Positions 48,910 to 60,690 of a stretch of 64,000 nt of DNA are shown piece after piece; positions within the stretch are counted from its first letter, which is position 1, and each line of letters opens with the position of its first letter. Both the position numbers and the translations under genes were made by a program. This DNA is from Sipunculus nudus (Eukaryota; Annelida; Sipuncula; Golfingiida; Sipunculidae), in contig CM049317.1 in assembly GCA_026874595.1 (NCBI GenBank), positions 77,569,891 through 77,633,890 of the forward strand. Direction: 5' to 3'. Under the pieces are notes generated by a model. That model had not been told where the DNA came from. It saw only the letters and a list, made by a program, of their open reading frames with translations, and did no database searches.

Positions 48910-51900
48910 AAACTGTGTAGGGCAGAGGTCGTTAAGGGTAGTTAAACCAATAAATGATTGTTAATTTCATGACCATTGGTAGTGCAAACGGAAAGAAAGA
49001 AACCTTCCACGAACGAAATTCGAAAAACTTCCAGGAAAATTAAGCTTAAAATCCTGTGATTTTATGAAAGAAAAGAAAAAAGACTTTGATTTCGATGAGC
49101 ATAGGGAGTAACTGTCCATCCATAGATTTTTTCTTGAATTTATATTCCTCTCACTTTTCCACACGCGGGGCATAAACTCTCCTGAGAGTGCAGGGAGTTG
49201 GAAGGGAAAACCGCAGAAGACGACCCGGATAACGTGAGACTGTTGTGCACAGCAGGGCGTTGAGGGCAGGTAATCGGGATGCTGCTGTTTCTTCTCCGGA
49301 TCACAGGCAGGAAGTACATTCTGCAAATAATTGGATAATCGAATGATGTGTTTAGCATATAAATATTAAGTATCAAAACAATGAGAGGGTGGCGGCATCG
49401 ATTGAAAAAATGCTTAATTATGAAATATGTACCTTCACCATCACATACATGTTCATGAATATGTTGACTTTTTCTTAAATCTTGTAATATTTAAATCAAC
49501 AATCATTAAAAATTGTCCAACTGAACATTTTTACCAACTTATAGCTTTTCTCCGATAAATGGTTATTACCCTTTTCCTTTACAGTGTCGGTAAAGATGTA
49601 CACTGATTGATACAAATAAAACAAGAACTAGTAGGATGCACAGACTTGCAGCTCCAAAAATCAACATTTGTGTTGTCACGTCACTTGTTTGTACTCGCAT
49701 GACTGTTGAAGCTAGAAATGCATCAAACAATACAAGATCAGTTTCATCACATTAACTAATGCAATATGCTTAACTGGGTAAAGCGTTTAAATCAGCACAA
49801 TATGAAGACGGTTATACTACCATCCAAGCTTTCTAGCGTTTTATATATTTTAGACAGAGTACCTTTTTTTTTAAATAAAACGCACTTAGTTTGAGAAATA
49901 AATTTATCAAAAGAGAATACTTAATATCTTAATTAACTCTTAATATTTAAGTAAATATCCTTTGTTTAAACCAATTCATTAAAAAAATAGCCGTATTGTT
50001 AGAAAGATTATGTACAGGCGATTCTTAGCAGAAATACATACTTTTGGTGACTTTGTTGAGATCGTTTTCTGTCAGGCACACGTCTATACTTGATTTGGGC
50101 AAGCAGATGGCGTTTCCTATTGACAAACAGTCTGACACTTTCCGGTTGGCCTCCCCTCCGCCAGACACAACAACACAGTGATGTGATTGGTCCTCCTGTC
50201 CAGCTAGCCAGCCATGATGGACCACTGTTATATAAAAGTTTACGGTAAATCACTTAATCCACCTTTCCGTTCATTTTAAGCCACCCCGTCAAAAATATGT
50301 GAGGAAAACAGACTACGTCAAATTAAATATGTAGGCTTAGGGGTAGGTATGAAGTCCTTGTTCCAATCTTTGTCTGAAGAATAATCTTTGTCTTTCTACA
50401 CCTCCGCTGAACTTGTCATGTCATGGACAGTATAACTATAATGCGTATCATCGTTCTGTACAATCTGATGATGGTATGAAAAGGGATAAGGTTGCAACAA
50501 AATTGTTTATATTGTTCATATATATTTTGCTGAACTGATAACATTATGGAAATTATGATATGCTAAAGAACACAGGAAACCTTCGATAAAAAGATTTCAA
50601 ATGTCTTTCGGGTAAGGAAACAACAATATTCATATATATTCTTACATTGGTACAAACCAGAGGAACCATGCCTTATCACTGATGTCACAGTGTAAAATTC
50701 ACTGGCATAAATCCGGGTATATTTCTGGATCCGTATTTTATTTAGGCTAAAATGTTGCAATTTGGAATACCACCGCAACCAAAAGTCGATCTACTTATTT
50801 AATCTCATCAATAGACCGACATTAAGGAGCTGAAGTAAGCACTCGAATAATGACTAAACTATTTTAATTCGGCCATTAACTAACCCCTACATACAGCAAA
50901 ATATGCTGACGTTTATTTTTTCAAAATCAACCAAAACGTAACGGCAACACATTTATTATAACGTTTAATAGCTAATGTCTAGTTTATTGAATGCATTTTT
51001 GTTATGGACATGACGTTGTAAACTTGGGAGTTGTTACTCAGAAAAGACTGAGTGCATACACTTATACACTTTATTTGACACGTACAGTAGCCATCGTCAG
51101 CTTTCCATCTATCCTTAGTCAGACCAATCCAGAATTCACTGCAATTCCCACTTCCTTTTATACCATTTCCTGTGAAGATTTCGGTCGCTAGGCCCGAAAA
51201 ATTCCTCTCACAGACTTCGGCGGCTGAGTACCAGTCAACCATTTCCTGTTCACAGAATGTTTTGTAGCATCGACCATTTTGTTTAAAACAGGCCTCTTCG
51301 GAGCAATCAGAACATTCTGTTGTGTACAAAGTAACGTATGTTATTTTTATGTGGGTAGTTCTGTAAGGAAAATCCCTGCCGTATCTACCAAATACGTATA
51401 TGGTAGATACTTTACTTACGTTTGTTACACATGAAACCATCAACTTTTGTTGAACAGGAATTCGCGTACACATTGCCACTCGGCATTCGTACAAAGCCAC
51501 ATTTCAGATTCTTCAGGTGGATTCGAAAGGGGTTAACTGTTAATAAAAACAGTTTTTACATTTGATATAATAGGTTAGATGATTACTTAAATCCCTATGG
51601 GGATCATGTATAAATAAATAACCTTACATTGTTTAAGATAGTTACGAATTAAAAAAAATCAGAATAAACTTTACAGAAAGATTTGTAACTGGAAGATCAA
51701 CATTTGTTATTTTAATTAGTCCTAGGCTTCTAGATATACCCAATACTTCACAGATTTTTTTACGTTAACGGAAGCTACCCAATGAAACAGTACAGCCTGT
51801 ACGCTCACCTGTCACTCCATCAGCTTGGACATCATCTGACCATGAAAAATTCGTTTCATGACGCTCAATCCCCAGCCAGATACTGTCTAGGTCCCAATGG

Positions 51901-52375
51901 TTCAGCATTTTTAATATCGTTGAATCGATTTCCACTGGAAGGGTTTTATTCAGTCCTCTACAGCTGTTGACTGCCTTGTTCCATGACACATTCCTCAGTA
52001 AGGGTATACCTTGAAATCAAAACAGTTGATATTTTATGATAGAATTTATGGTTATTGACGTATGTAAAATAACATTATTAAAATAAAGGTGTTTGAAATA
52101 CCCCATCAAGAATACAAGAAATTACAGAGTGGAATGTGTGCGAGAGAAGTACCCACTGATCGCTATGAATGGATTAAATAAATAAAATGTTTGAATCGAC
52201 GGCATAACAAGTTCCTGGGTGCAAGTGGATATTAATTATTGGGTCTCAATCATGAAGAGATATCAACGCATTTCGTAAAGGATTTAATGTCCTTACCGTC
52301 ACAAATGTAGTCATGGCCTGTTGTATCGGCAGATGAAAATACAAACACTCCGATCAAATACAAGAGGAAAACCAT
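47063..52375 (-). CDS. Type I membrane C-type lectin-like receptor, gene A (seven exons, 444 aa)
   Basis: Minus-strand exons: 52297-52375, 51809-52009, 51086-51316, 50042-50224, 49570-49711, 49155-49320, 47063-47395. Intron phases are 1,1,1,1,2,0 and the total is 1335 nt with one open frame. Residues 1-16 are a signal peptide. Residues 27-93 are an isolated N-half CTLD (C43, WLGI 71-74, W83). Residues 94-231 are a fuller CTLD with C129, WIGL (156-159), C187, C203 and C211; no EPN/QPD sugar motif is visible, so the ligand is unknown. One membrane helix spans about 247-272. The tail (273-444) has Cys pairs C329/C332 and C354/C357 around YENM (343-346), then YTPV (388) and SDYENI (398-403). These resemble PI3K/Grb2-type SH2 sites and an ITIM. 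The role is inferred as a surface recognition receptor. The close paralogue at 62.1-63.8 kb supports exons 4-7. Confidence 0.85.
47396..49154 (-). other. Large intron 6 of receptor gene A with repeats
   Basis: Bounded by donor GTGAGA (after 49155) and acceptor CTTTAAG (before 47395). It contains a dispersed repeat at about 47830-47960 (gaacccggagataaccagtg...; a relative lies at about 61180-61255) and the (TA)n at 48837-48907. No extra exon was recognised. Confidence 0.6.
48837..48907. repeat. (TA)n microsatellite
   Basis: About 70 bp of uninterrupted TA inside intron 6 of receptor gene A. Confidence 0.95.
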
Positions 52376-52949
52376 CTCGGATTTTTACGTCGATACTATA
52401 CTTTTAATCTTTCTCTTTTAAATATAGCCAAGCAGGTACTGGTATCCCGTTGTAAAAATTAAGCGTGCTGCAAACATAACTTCCTGGTCTAAACTGTGGA
52501 TATGGCCGTGGGCTCGGCCACTAAATTGAGTGGAAGAAAAACGGTACAAGTACATAAATATCCAATAATAGGACTGTGCAAACTATATTTGATAACATTA
52601 TAATGTCAGAAGCTACAAAATTAACTTCTTTTGATGACATTCTTAAGTTATCATTATTAGTTCTGCAAACTCTGCACTTGCAACAATTATTTGTGCAGCT
52701 GAACAAACATAGAGTATACCTTTATTCTTGGTTATAAAGGCGGTCGGTATAACAATATAACAATCGATTGAAACTAAAAAAAATAACAAGAAAAGCTGTG
52801 TTCTGTCTGTTTTGAAAGAGAAAAATGGTTGGTAAGATGTGCTTAGAAAAAAAATGTTCTTTATATTTATTCGAGAATAAGAAAATAAATGTTTCAAAAT
52901 TGAATACTGTTTTACAGTAAATATGTCAGGATTAAGTATTTATTTAATA

Positions 52950-54744
52950 TTTCCCCGATTAGTACGTCGCCTTCGAAGAAATCTCTTTGTAAGACCCAAA
53001 TAAGGGTTTCTAGTCATTATATGTCAATCGGTTCCATTCTTAATAGACTTAAGAATCTATTATTGAAACACAAAAGTTGAAATGTACTAAACAGAAGGAC
53101 CAAATGACTGAGAAGCTCATAAGTGAAGATAAATATCCATTATTTTGGGCTAAAAGGTTAGATCTGCAAAGTATAGTGCTTTGTTAATTAAATACAATCA
53201 ACTCTGGTTACATCCTGGTGTAGCAGCATACAAAAACACAAAACACCTAATCAAGTGTCAGAGGACGACCATCTTGATATGGTAGTTGGATACAAAATAC
53301 GGATTTTCTTATTTTCCTGGTCCATTATTTACTCACTCAGGGTCCTGTGTTCAGGATGAGTTACAAAGAACTCAGAAAACTTAATAAAATAATGTCAAAA
53401 CATTTCATCTTCCAGTGTGTTAACGGTCCAGAGTTTAAAATATCTCAGAATATTTTATGACTTTTATATTAAATTATATATCATACAATCTTACTTAATT
53501 GCCTCGATGTAATAACACTTATTAAACAATACATCAATTGGTCCAGGGTCTAGAATTGATGAATAATAATCATCATAAATTATTACTGAAGACAAATTAT
53601 AATTAAACACCAACCGTCAAAATACTAATCATTTAAATATAGAAATTATGTTGTCATTGCATTACCCTTTATTCCCATGTAAAATAGTTAACATTCATAA
53701 CTATTATTTGATCAAATCACACTGACGACACTGGAGTAATACTGTTTTCCAGGACATAATGGCGCCACCAAAAGGCTAAGTACTTCCTAGCCATCAGATC
53801 TGATATTGTTACTACATATACCGTACCACTGGTATTACATATCAGCACAGCTGAACAAATATAATTACCGTACACTTTGTGCTGGGTGATAAATGAACAG
53901 GATGTAATTATGGAAAAACGAAACAAATTGCCATAAAAAGAATAATACATCATAGAAAAACCCAAAGACACAAAGGCTTGATGTGTTTTGAAAATAAACC
54001 ACCTATTTCTCCTTTTTGTTTCTTGAATGTAAAAACATAACTTTCTGAGTGAAGAATGCTGTTTTGAAAATCTGCCAAGGTCACGATTTCATAAGATATC
54101 CAAAGTAAAAGTAGCACAGTATCATCTTGTAAAATAGAAATATTTTGTCGTTCAAATATTGGATCTCTTAATTAAATACATCTTGTGCAAAGGTAGTAAC
54201 AGTTTTCTAAATGGAATAATTTTATAATTTCACCTCCCGTTATGTGAGCGTGAAGTTCATTTTTTAAAGAATCAGGAAGTTTATGAAGGTTGTAAAGACA
54301 ACATATGCTTACAACACAAACTCACAGAAATATGTTGTTATATTATGTTCGAATGTTTGAACTTCATGCCAATATTTGTTAACCATTCATATGCAGGAGA
54401 AACATTAGCTTTTTGAATGTCTTTTATTCATAACAAGCTAAATTTGTTCATGTCTAGCCATGGCTGCAGCTGGTGACTTTATTTTTTATGTTTGAGCAAC
54501 AAGGTGTCACTCCTGTTCTGGTACGTTTGATATAAAGTTATTTGAGGAGGCGTATAACTGAAATATGGAATTCAACCGTTTTCTGTTGACTGTCTTGCTA
54601 AACCCACATGCCATCATAAAACATGTTGTATTAACTGTAATAACTGCCAACATATCCTATTATACTTACAGCTGAATAACACTCGGCTGGTTCACAAATC
54701 GATATCATATTATGTTGTGAGAGTAAATATGGGCAGATTTGGAA

Positions 54745-54800
<56 letters not shown>
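52950..54800. repeat. Upstream block of the receptor unit (copy near gene A)
   Basis: Matches 59406-60690 in order. Examples are ccgattagtacgtcgcc...gaagaaatctct (52957 / 59409), ttgtcattgcattaccctttattccc (53652 / 59500), ttcatatgcaggagaaacat (54387 / 60225), and gggcagatttggaatg just before a (TA)n tract. About 600 bp at 53010-53630 has no counterpart in the other copy. A minus-strand frame at 53717-53971 stays open in both copies. Confidence 0.8.
53717..53971 (-). other. Minus-strand open frame conserved between duplicated blocks (84 codons)
   Basis: It shares about two thirds of its residues with the frame at 59564-59833, for example TSCSFIT, YICSAVL and ARKYLA, with equal spacing and a stop at the same place. 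No domain, signal peptide or splice context is recognised. A weaker, older relative may be the frame at 52643-52897. It could be an exon, or a chance frame carried in the duplication. Confidence 0.25.
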
Positions 54801-54803
<3 letters not shown>

Positions 54804-54875
54804 TCCCACCGTCACTGTCCCGACTTTTCTAAGTATATCATTTCAATCTTTATAAAATGAATAAGCATGACTATT

Positions 54876-54939
<64 letters not shown>
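54749..54939. repeat. Two (TA)n tracts flanking a SINE tail
   Basis: TA tracts at 54749-54799 and 54879-54939. Between them CGATTCCCACCGTCACTG...TATATCATTTCAATC matches the 3' part of the tRNA-like SINE at 60690-60800; the 5' part is replaced by microsatellite. Confidence 0.8.
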
Positions 54940-54940
<1 letters not shown>

Positions 54941-55050
54941 CAGAATGAAGACGCCTTAGTGTTGACTAACTGTTTAATTCAACCACGAGCTTTCGAAGCT
55001 AATAGCTTCTTCATCAGGTGTCAAGTGGAAAGGTATAGAAATCGGCTGTA
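54940..55050 (-). mobile_element. Probable Penelope-like element fragment with hammerhead-like core
   Basis: On the minus strand CTGATGA (55011-55017) is followed by a perfect 6-bp hairpin GAAGCT-ATT-AGCTTC (54995-55009) and GAAA (54991-54994). That is the order of the conserved core of hammerhead ribozymes, which Penelope-like retroelements carry in their terminal repeats. Stems I and III and a UH cleavage site could not be paired convincingly, so this is a degenerate or partial motif. The length of the fragment beyond the motif is unknown. Confidence 0.45.
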
Positions 55051-55439
55051 TATATATATGTTAGATAAACAATTTCTAATGACCATAATGCATGGTATAG
55101 TGTAATGGATCTGTGATTGGCTACTCTGAATTTATATCATGTTGACCCAGGTTCCGAGTGTGTCATTGTTATTTACCCATAATGCTAGGTTATGACTGTC
55201 CGGGTTATGTTGAGTTCATGTCCTCTGACATAATAAGGTTTAAAGTTCATTATGCTCATCGGCTCAATGTTGATGATGATTGACGACTGATGTGGTGGCG
55301 ATCTGGTTGTGCAAGTCCATGATTATGAATAGAGATAATCCATATGTAAATGGTGTATTAAATGATATATTAAAAAGTCTGTATCAGAAAGTTTACGTAT
55401 AGGATGATGACGTTTGTCGATTACTTGATATTATTATTG

Positions 55440-56148
55440 TGTGTCAAATAAAATATCACACATAAATGGTATACAAGCAATACAATGAATCTAACATAAA
55501 ACACAACGGAGTTATATATCCAGAAAAATTTCGGAAAGGGTGTTTCAAGTTCCCTGCCATAGGATTAAATCATTCAACTTTGTCATATTTATAAATGACA
55601 CAGCATCTTTTTATGGGAGAGGAAAACGTGTCGAATCATAATGAAAAAATATTTTGGGACACAAATAATGCCACATATAATTTCAGCATTTTATCTTCTC
55701 TTTCTCCTGCCCCTTGTCTCCCTCTCTCTCACCGGCTATGTGTGTTTCTCTCTCCCATATATGTATATTTTTGTGTAGGGAGTAAATTGTAACTTAAAGA
55801 GAGCGTTATACAGTGATGCATCAAACACAGGTATTCTCTAAAACCATAGCAATTGTTAAATGTTCATGCTTTTAGGCGAATCTTTAATGCATTTTTGGCA
55901 AACATGTGCTGTTTAAATGATGAATAAATTCAGACAATACGAAGCAATTTCAAACATATTACAAAAACAATAACAAGAGCGTCCGATGTGTGCAAATCCA
56001 TATTCCATTCTGGTGTTGAGGTCAGACATACTCGGGAAGGTTGCTATTAATTCAAGTAATGCATCCTTTAACACGTTCCAATGAAGAAGCTTTCCACACG
56101 TCCTTATCTTCGACAACACAAGGCCCGTGGATGAGTAAGAGATCCGGT
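55440..56148. repeat. 3'-flank block of the receptor unit (copy near gene B)
   Basis: Colinear with 61525-62160: both have cacataaatggtatacaa, acataaaacacaacgg, aaatttcggaaagggtgt, aagtaatgcatcctttaaca and tccacacgtc. This places the end of gene B's last exon at about 56101-56148. Confidence 0.8.
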
Positions 56149-57639
56149 TGTCAAGGTCAGACTGGGTCGGACCCTGGCCAGAATTCTTTCTGCATGGACA
56201 CATATGACCAGAAACATACACATGCATTGATACCAAACGTCTTGGAAAATATAACAATAAATTTATTAACTATATACAAGAAAGGCATATATAAATGCTG
56301 AGTGGCATATAGTCCAAAATTTAAGCTAGAATGTTCATAATTGTTCAAAATAATAAAAAAAAAAAACGGACATCAGAAGGGACATTCCTCAAATCTGATA
56401 CCAAGTTTGGGGGGATTTCCTCTCTAGTTGAAGCTCTCTATGGGGCACGTGTACCAAGGCCCATGCCTTTAAAACAAAGAAATGCGTTCTTTTACTAGAA
56501 CGAAGAGAAACAATGGAATACAGCTCTAGAGAAGGAGACATGTTATGCCTTTTTGTTAGAATTGACAAAAAATGTGCTTATTATAAAACAAAGTTTTTAT
56601 GAGATTAATAGAAAAATACTAAATGGATTTCCCTTGGATTATGGGCTCAACAATCACAATAACATCTGGTTTTGTTTTACAAGTTATACTTAAACTTCAT
56701 AAAGTTTACTCTGCCGACCACAATAAATGCTCTCTACTGGTTTGGTGTAAGAACTTATTAGTGGAGACTCACCATGTGTATCCTGCCAGTTCTGCCATAC
56801 CATCAGGAACCAAATTATAGTTGTACCCATGTGTTCACACACAGTATCAAACCATCCTGGGCTGTACTGGGAAGAAGGGTCGTCTCAGGCAAATTACAAA
56901 TCATATTTAAGAGTTCATGAGGCACCTCTACATTCACCTTGTTTCAGTGTTCTCAAAGTTGGCGTATCATCAGTTTTAGAGAGACCCTCTACGTTTAAGG
57001 CTTTTAGTCATTGTCCAGCTTAATATCACAGGTCTTTCTCCTCTGGGGATCTCTGGCCAACTGAATTTTCACTGGTCAAGGTTTGCCTTCACAAATTTCC
57101 TACCCAATAACCAGTATTAACAGCTAATTGTGGTCTTTTAAAAGTTACTGTAACAACACAGGCTTATCCACAAAGCCTTACAATAGGAACCAGAACAGTA
57201 CACTCACTAAATGAAGGTTCTGCCTAAATGATTTCCAAAGGGGAATTCCCCGGGTATTGCTTAAGGAAACAAAAACAAGGAGTTTGAGGCCTGAAAGGCC
57301 GTTAGACATCACGCATGCCACACTGTCTCAAAACAAAACCTGTAAAGGTGAACAGTCACAAGGCACTCTGTGACACCGGACTGAGTGGCCAGCAAGAGGT
57401 TAACTACACGAAGGTCCATCACCGGAATTCTTTTGAGCCTTCTGGCCATGTTCCCGTAGTCATCTTGAAACTTCAGACTGGTCACTGGAAAGTATTTCTG
57501 TAACGCCATTACAGACGTCTTAAGCGCACATAACTGCAGACCTGGCCATGGTTTCTCTGGTTTCTGTGGTTTCACAAGGCGGCCACACGCACCACAGCGC
57601 GTGGCTTCTAATGTCACCATATTCTCGTAATGGATGTTG
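56101..57639 (-). pseudogene. Receptor gene B: last-exon relic split by an insertion
   Basis: From about 57639 (after acceptor-like TTTAAAGAG) down to 57376 the minus strand encodes a homologue of the last exon of genes A and C: IHYENMV, RCGACGRLV, KYFPV and DDYGNMA. The second tyrosine motif is changed from YENM to YGNM. After LLATQ the sequence breaks at 57375, and the remaining exon end resumes at 56148, so the natural C-terminus is lost and replaced by about 23 unrelated residues. Seven bases at the start of the exon, present in gene C, are missing. No membrane-helix exon, proline/serine exon or CTLD exon was found at 57700-59400, although intron sequence matching gene C's is present at 57890-58050. 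It is therefore a dead copy, once about as long as gene C. Confidence 0.78.
56149..57375. mobile_element. LTR-like insertion (1227 bp) in the last exon of receptor gene B
   Basis: Starts TGTCAAGG and ends CTGTGACA, giving TGTCA/TGACA terminal inversion. It is flanked by CCGGT (56144-56148) and CCGGA (57376-57380). Gene C's uninterrupted sequence at this site has a single CGGTCTGAG, so the five bases look like a target duplication with one later change. A solo LTR of a retrotransposon is the best fit. No reverse transcriptase or integrase is present, and the orientation is unclear. Confidence 0.7.
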
Positions 57640-57699
57640 TTCTCTTTAAAGGGAAGCACTATGGTCAAGTGTTCGTTTCGTAGGATGCATAATTTTGTA

Positions 57700-59400
57700 A
57701 TCAAAGTATCAAAATTAATTCTGTAATATATAAAATATGTCTGATTTATTAGTTAAACAGTTATACGCTCCTAACGTTTGAATTCAAATATATCTCGTCA
57801 AATTTTCCGCCATGTTAGCTTATCTGCATATTCAAGCACATGTCGCTAAACAGAAATCAGAAGGTGGATAACTCCCGTGTGATTATTTAGAAATAAAGTG
57901 TGTGAGCTAATAACAAAAAAGAAACAAACAATTATGTAACTTCATCATACATCGCACGCACACGAAGTAGATCCGGTAGTTATAAGAAAAGTACTTCTTT
58001 CATGTTTTTAAATTAACAGTAATTCATGATACCACAGAAAATGTTTCTATCCTTGTAATTTAAGCACTGTAGCGCAATAAATAAATAATTAATTAATCAT
58101 ATTCCTTCATGTACAGTCAGCTGCGTATTCGTTGCACAGGGTAAAATGATTAAATATAGAAGAGTTTTAAAAAAGGAAATAAGGAAAAAGAAAAATATAA
58201 AAAAAACAGTTTACATAAAAGTAAACGTATTTTCATTATCATTATGGATTAGAACAATGACGAGGAAACTCTTGAAATAATGCTTATTTGAATCCTACGT
58301 GTTACTGCATGTGCCCGTGCATCATCTGGTCAAAACTAGTCAACTATAGTTTAATAAAAGTAAATTCCTAAGCACGCCATCTAGGTCAGATTGGTTTATT
58401 ATAGTCAATATCTTTGAATATATTTCCATCTGAGGTCTTTTTTTTAATCGGCCACAATTGCTGACTGCATCGATACAAGACAAATGTGAATGTGCTGATA
58501 TTCCAAAAAGTATTGTATTTTATCCTTAAACGAGATACGCAGACTTTTTTTTACAGTTTGCAAATGCTTTTGAATGAAAACGACATTTCTTAATAGGTTC
58601 TAATGTTGTATTCGTCAATCAATCTATATTCAAAGAAAATAAAGTCCTCACCATAACAATTTTAGTGGTCTTCGCCGATTGTGTAATCAGTTAAATGTAC
58701 AAAAACTCTACAAAATCGCGAGTCTTTATTTGGATGTAGAAAACTGATTTTTGAATATTCCTGGTCAATTATCTTGTTACGCAAATACCTAGGAAGTCCT
58801 GCTGAACTATTAGGACTTCAACAGCTTTAAAGTTTTCTGTGCTGCAGGGTATTGATGGCGTGGATCATCGATGCCTGAACACAGTCAGGTGGTTACAGAT
58901 AAAGCTAATAAAAGCACACTATGGTTGATTGTAAATTGTATTATATGTGTAAAATAAGAAATAAATGCTATAATATCACCTAATTTCCTCGAATATATTA
59001 ACCGATTAAACGAACCATAACTATTCCTGGACTGTAAGTCGAAAACCAACAACGGAGGTTCAGTGTAAAGTAAGTTACCAACCATCCAGGACGTCCGTTA
59101 ACGGATATGGAACAAGCATATCAACGTAATTGATTACATGTTTAGTTCCATATTTGACTGTAGAGGTTATACTTAAACATTCTTAACTGACATTAGATTA
59201 GATTACAGTGACGTATTTAAAATCTAACGGTCCAATCAGCTAACATGTACACTAAATATTTAATTTTCTTTAATCACCTAAACTTATTTGATTGTTTATT
59301 TTCAATTTGTTAAAATGTTAATACCAATCGTTCATTGATGGTTTTATTGTATAATTTTTTTTGATTGATTTAAATTAAGCGAAATATTATTTTTTTAAAC
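57700..59400. other. Degraded remainder of receptor unit B
   Basis: 57890-58050 matches 62855-63000 (gtagatccggtagttataagaaaag and neighbours), which in gene C is intron 5. The exon that lies between this block and the last exon in gene C is absent here. Beyond 58050 I see no match and no gene. Confidence 0.55.
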
Positions 59401-59405
59401 GTAAT

Positions 59406-60585
59406 TTCACCGATTAGTACGTCGCCATCGAAGAAATCTCTTCGCCAGACCCAAAAACGTCAGAATATGGGAACTATTCACGTAAATATAGAAACATGTT
59501 GTCATTGCATTATCCTTTATTCCCTTGTAAAATTGTAACATTCATAACTATTGTTTAATCACATCACAGTGACGACACTGGCATAATAGTGTCTTCCAGG
59601 ACATTTTGGTGCCTCCAAAGAGCCAAGTACTTCCTAGCAATGAGATCTGATATTGTTCCTACATATACCACACCATTGGTATTACATAACAGCACAGCTG
59701 AACAAATATAATTACAGTACGCTTTGTTATGGGTGATAAATGAACAGGAAGTAAATATAGGAATACGAAAGAAATTGCTGTGGAAAGAATAATACATAGT
59801 AGAATAACCCAAGTTTCGCTTTGTAAGACACAAAGGCTTGATGCGTTTTGGAAATAAACCACCTATTTCTCCTTTTTTTTCTTGAATATGAAAACAAAAC
59901 TTTCTGAGTTTAGATTGCAGTTTTGAAAATATGTCAAGGTAACGATTTCATACGATATCCGAAATAAAAGTAGCACAATATCATTTATTTTGGATCTCTT
60001 AATTGAATACACTCTGTGCAAAGGTAGATAACAGTTATCAATGAGGAATAATTTTATTATTCCTCCCTCCCGTACTGTAAAGTCAGCGTACTGTTGCCTT
60101 TCTAACAGAAACAGGTATTTAATTAAGGTTATAGAGACAACTTCAGATTACAACACAAAATCACAGAAATATTTTATTGTATTGTGTTCGAATGTTTGAA
60201 CTTCATGTCAATATTTTTAACCATTCATATGCAGGAGAAACATTAGATGTTTTACATCTTTTACTCATATCAAGGTTAATTTGTTCTGTGTGCCATGTCT
60301 AGCCATGGCTGCACCTGGTGACTTTTATATATTTGGGCAATAAGGTGTTGCTCCTATTCTGGTAAGTTTCAAATAAACAACTATCTGTAGGAGAAAAATA
60401 ACTGAAATACTGAATACAACCGTTTTCTGTTTGCTTTCTCCCTAAACTACATACCATTATAATTTTTGTTTCTAAATTATGTAACTGGAATAACTGCCAA
60501 CATGTCCTATCATATTAACAAGTGAATAACGCTCGGCTAGTTCATAAATCGTCATATTATGACGTGAATATGGGCAGAGTTGGAA

Positions 60586-60638
<53 letters not shown>

Positions 60639-60690
60639 TTATATGTATGTATGTATGTATGTATTTATATATGTATGTATGTAAGCTGGT
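59406..60690. repeat. Upstream block of the receptor unit (copy near gene B)
   Basis: Homologous to 52950-54800 over most of its length, ending in ggagttggaatga-like sequence and a (TA)n tract. Includes the minus-strand frame at 59564-59833. Confidence 0.8.
60588..60684. repeat. (TA)n/(TATG)n microsatellite
   Basis: TA tract grading into ATGT tetranucleotides, adjoining a SINE. Confidence 0.95.

Noticed and set aside
54991-55017. Complete functional hammerhead ribozyme
   Set aside because: Only the core and stem II are evident; stem I, stem III and the UH cleavage site could not be identified.
57309-57704. Gene B as an intact receptor
   Set aside because: Upstream exons are missing and the last exon is split by a 1.2-kb insertion.
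58885-59085. Possible signal-peptide exon for gene B starting MVGNLLYTEP
   Set aside because: Not hydrophobic like gene A's signal peptide and no following CTLD exon in phase.
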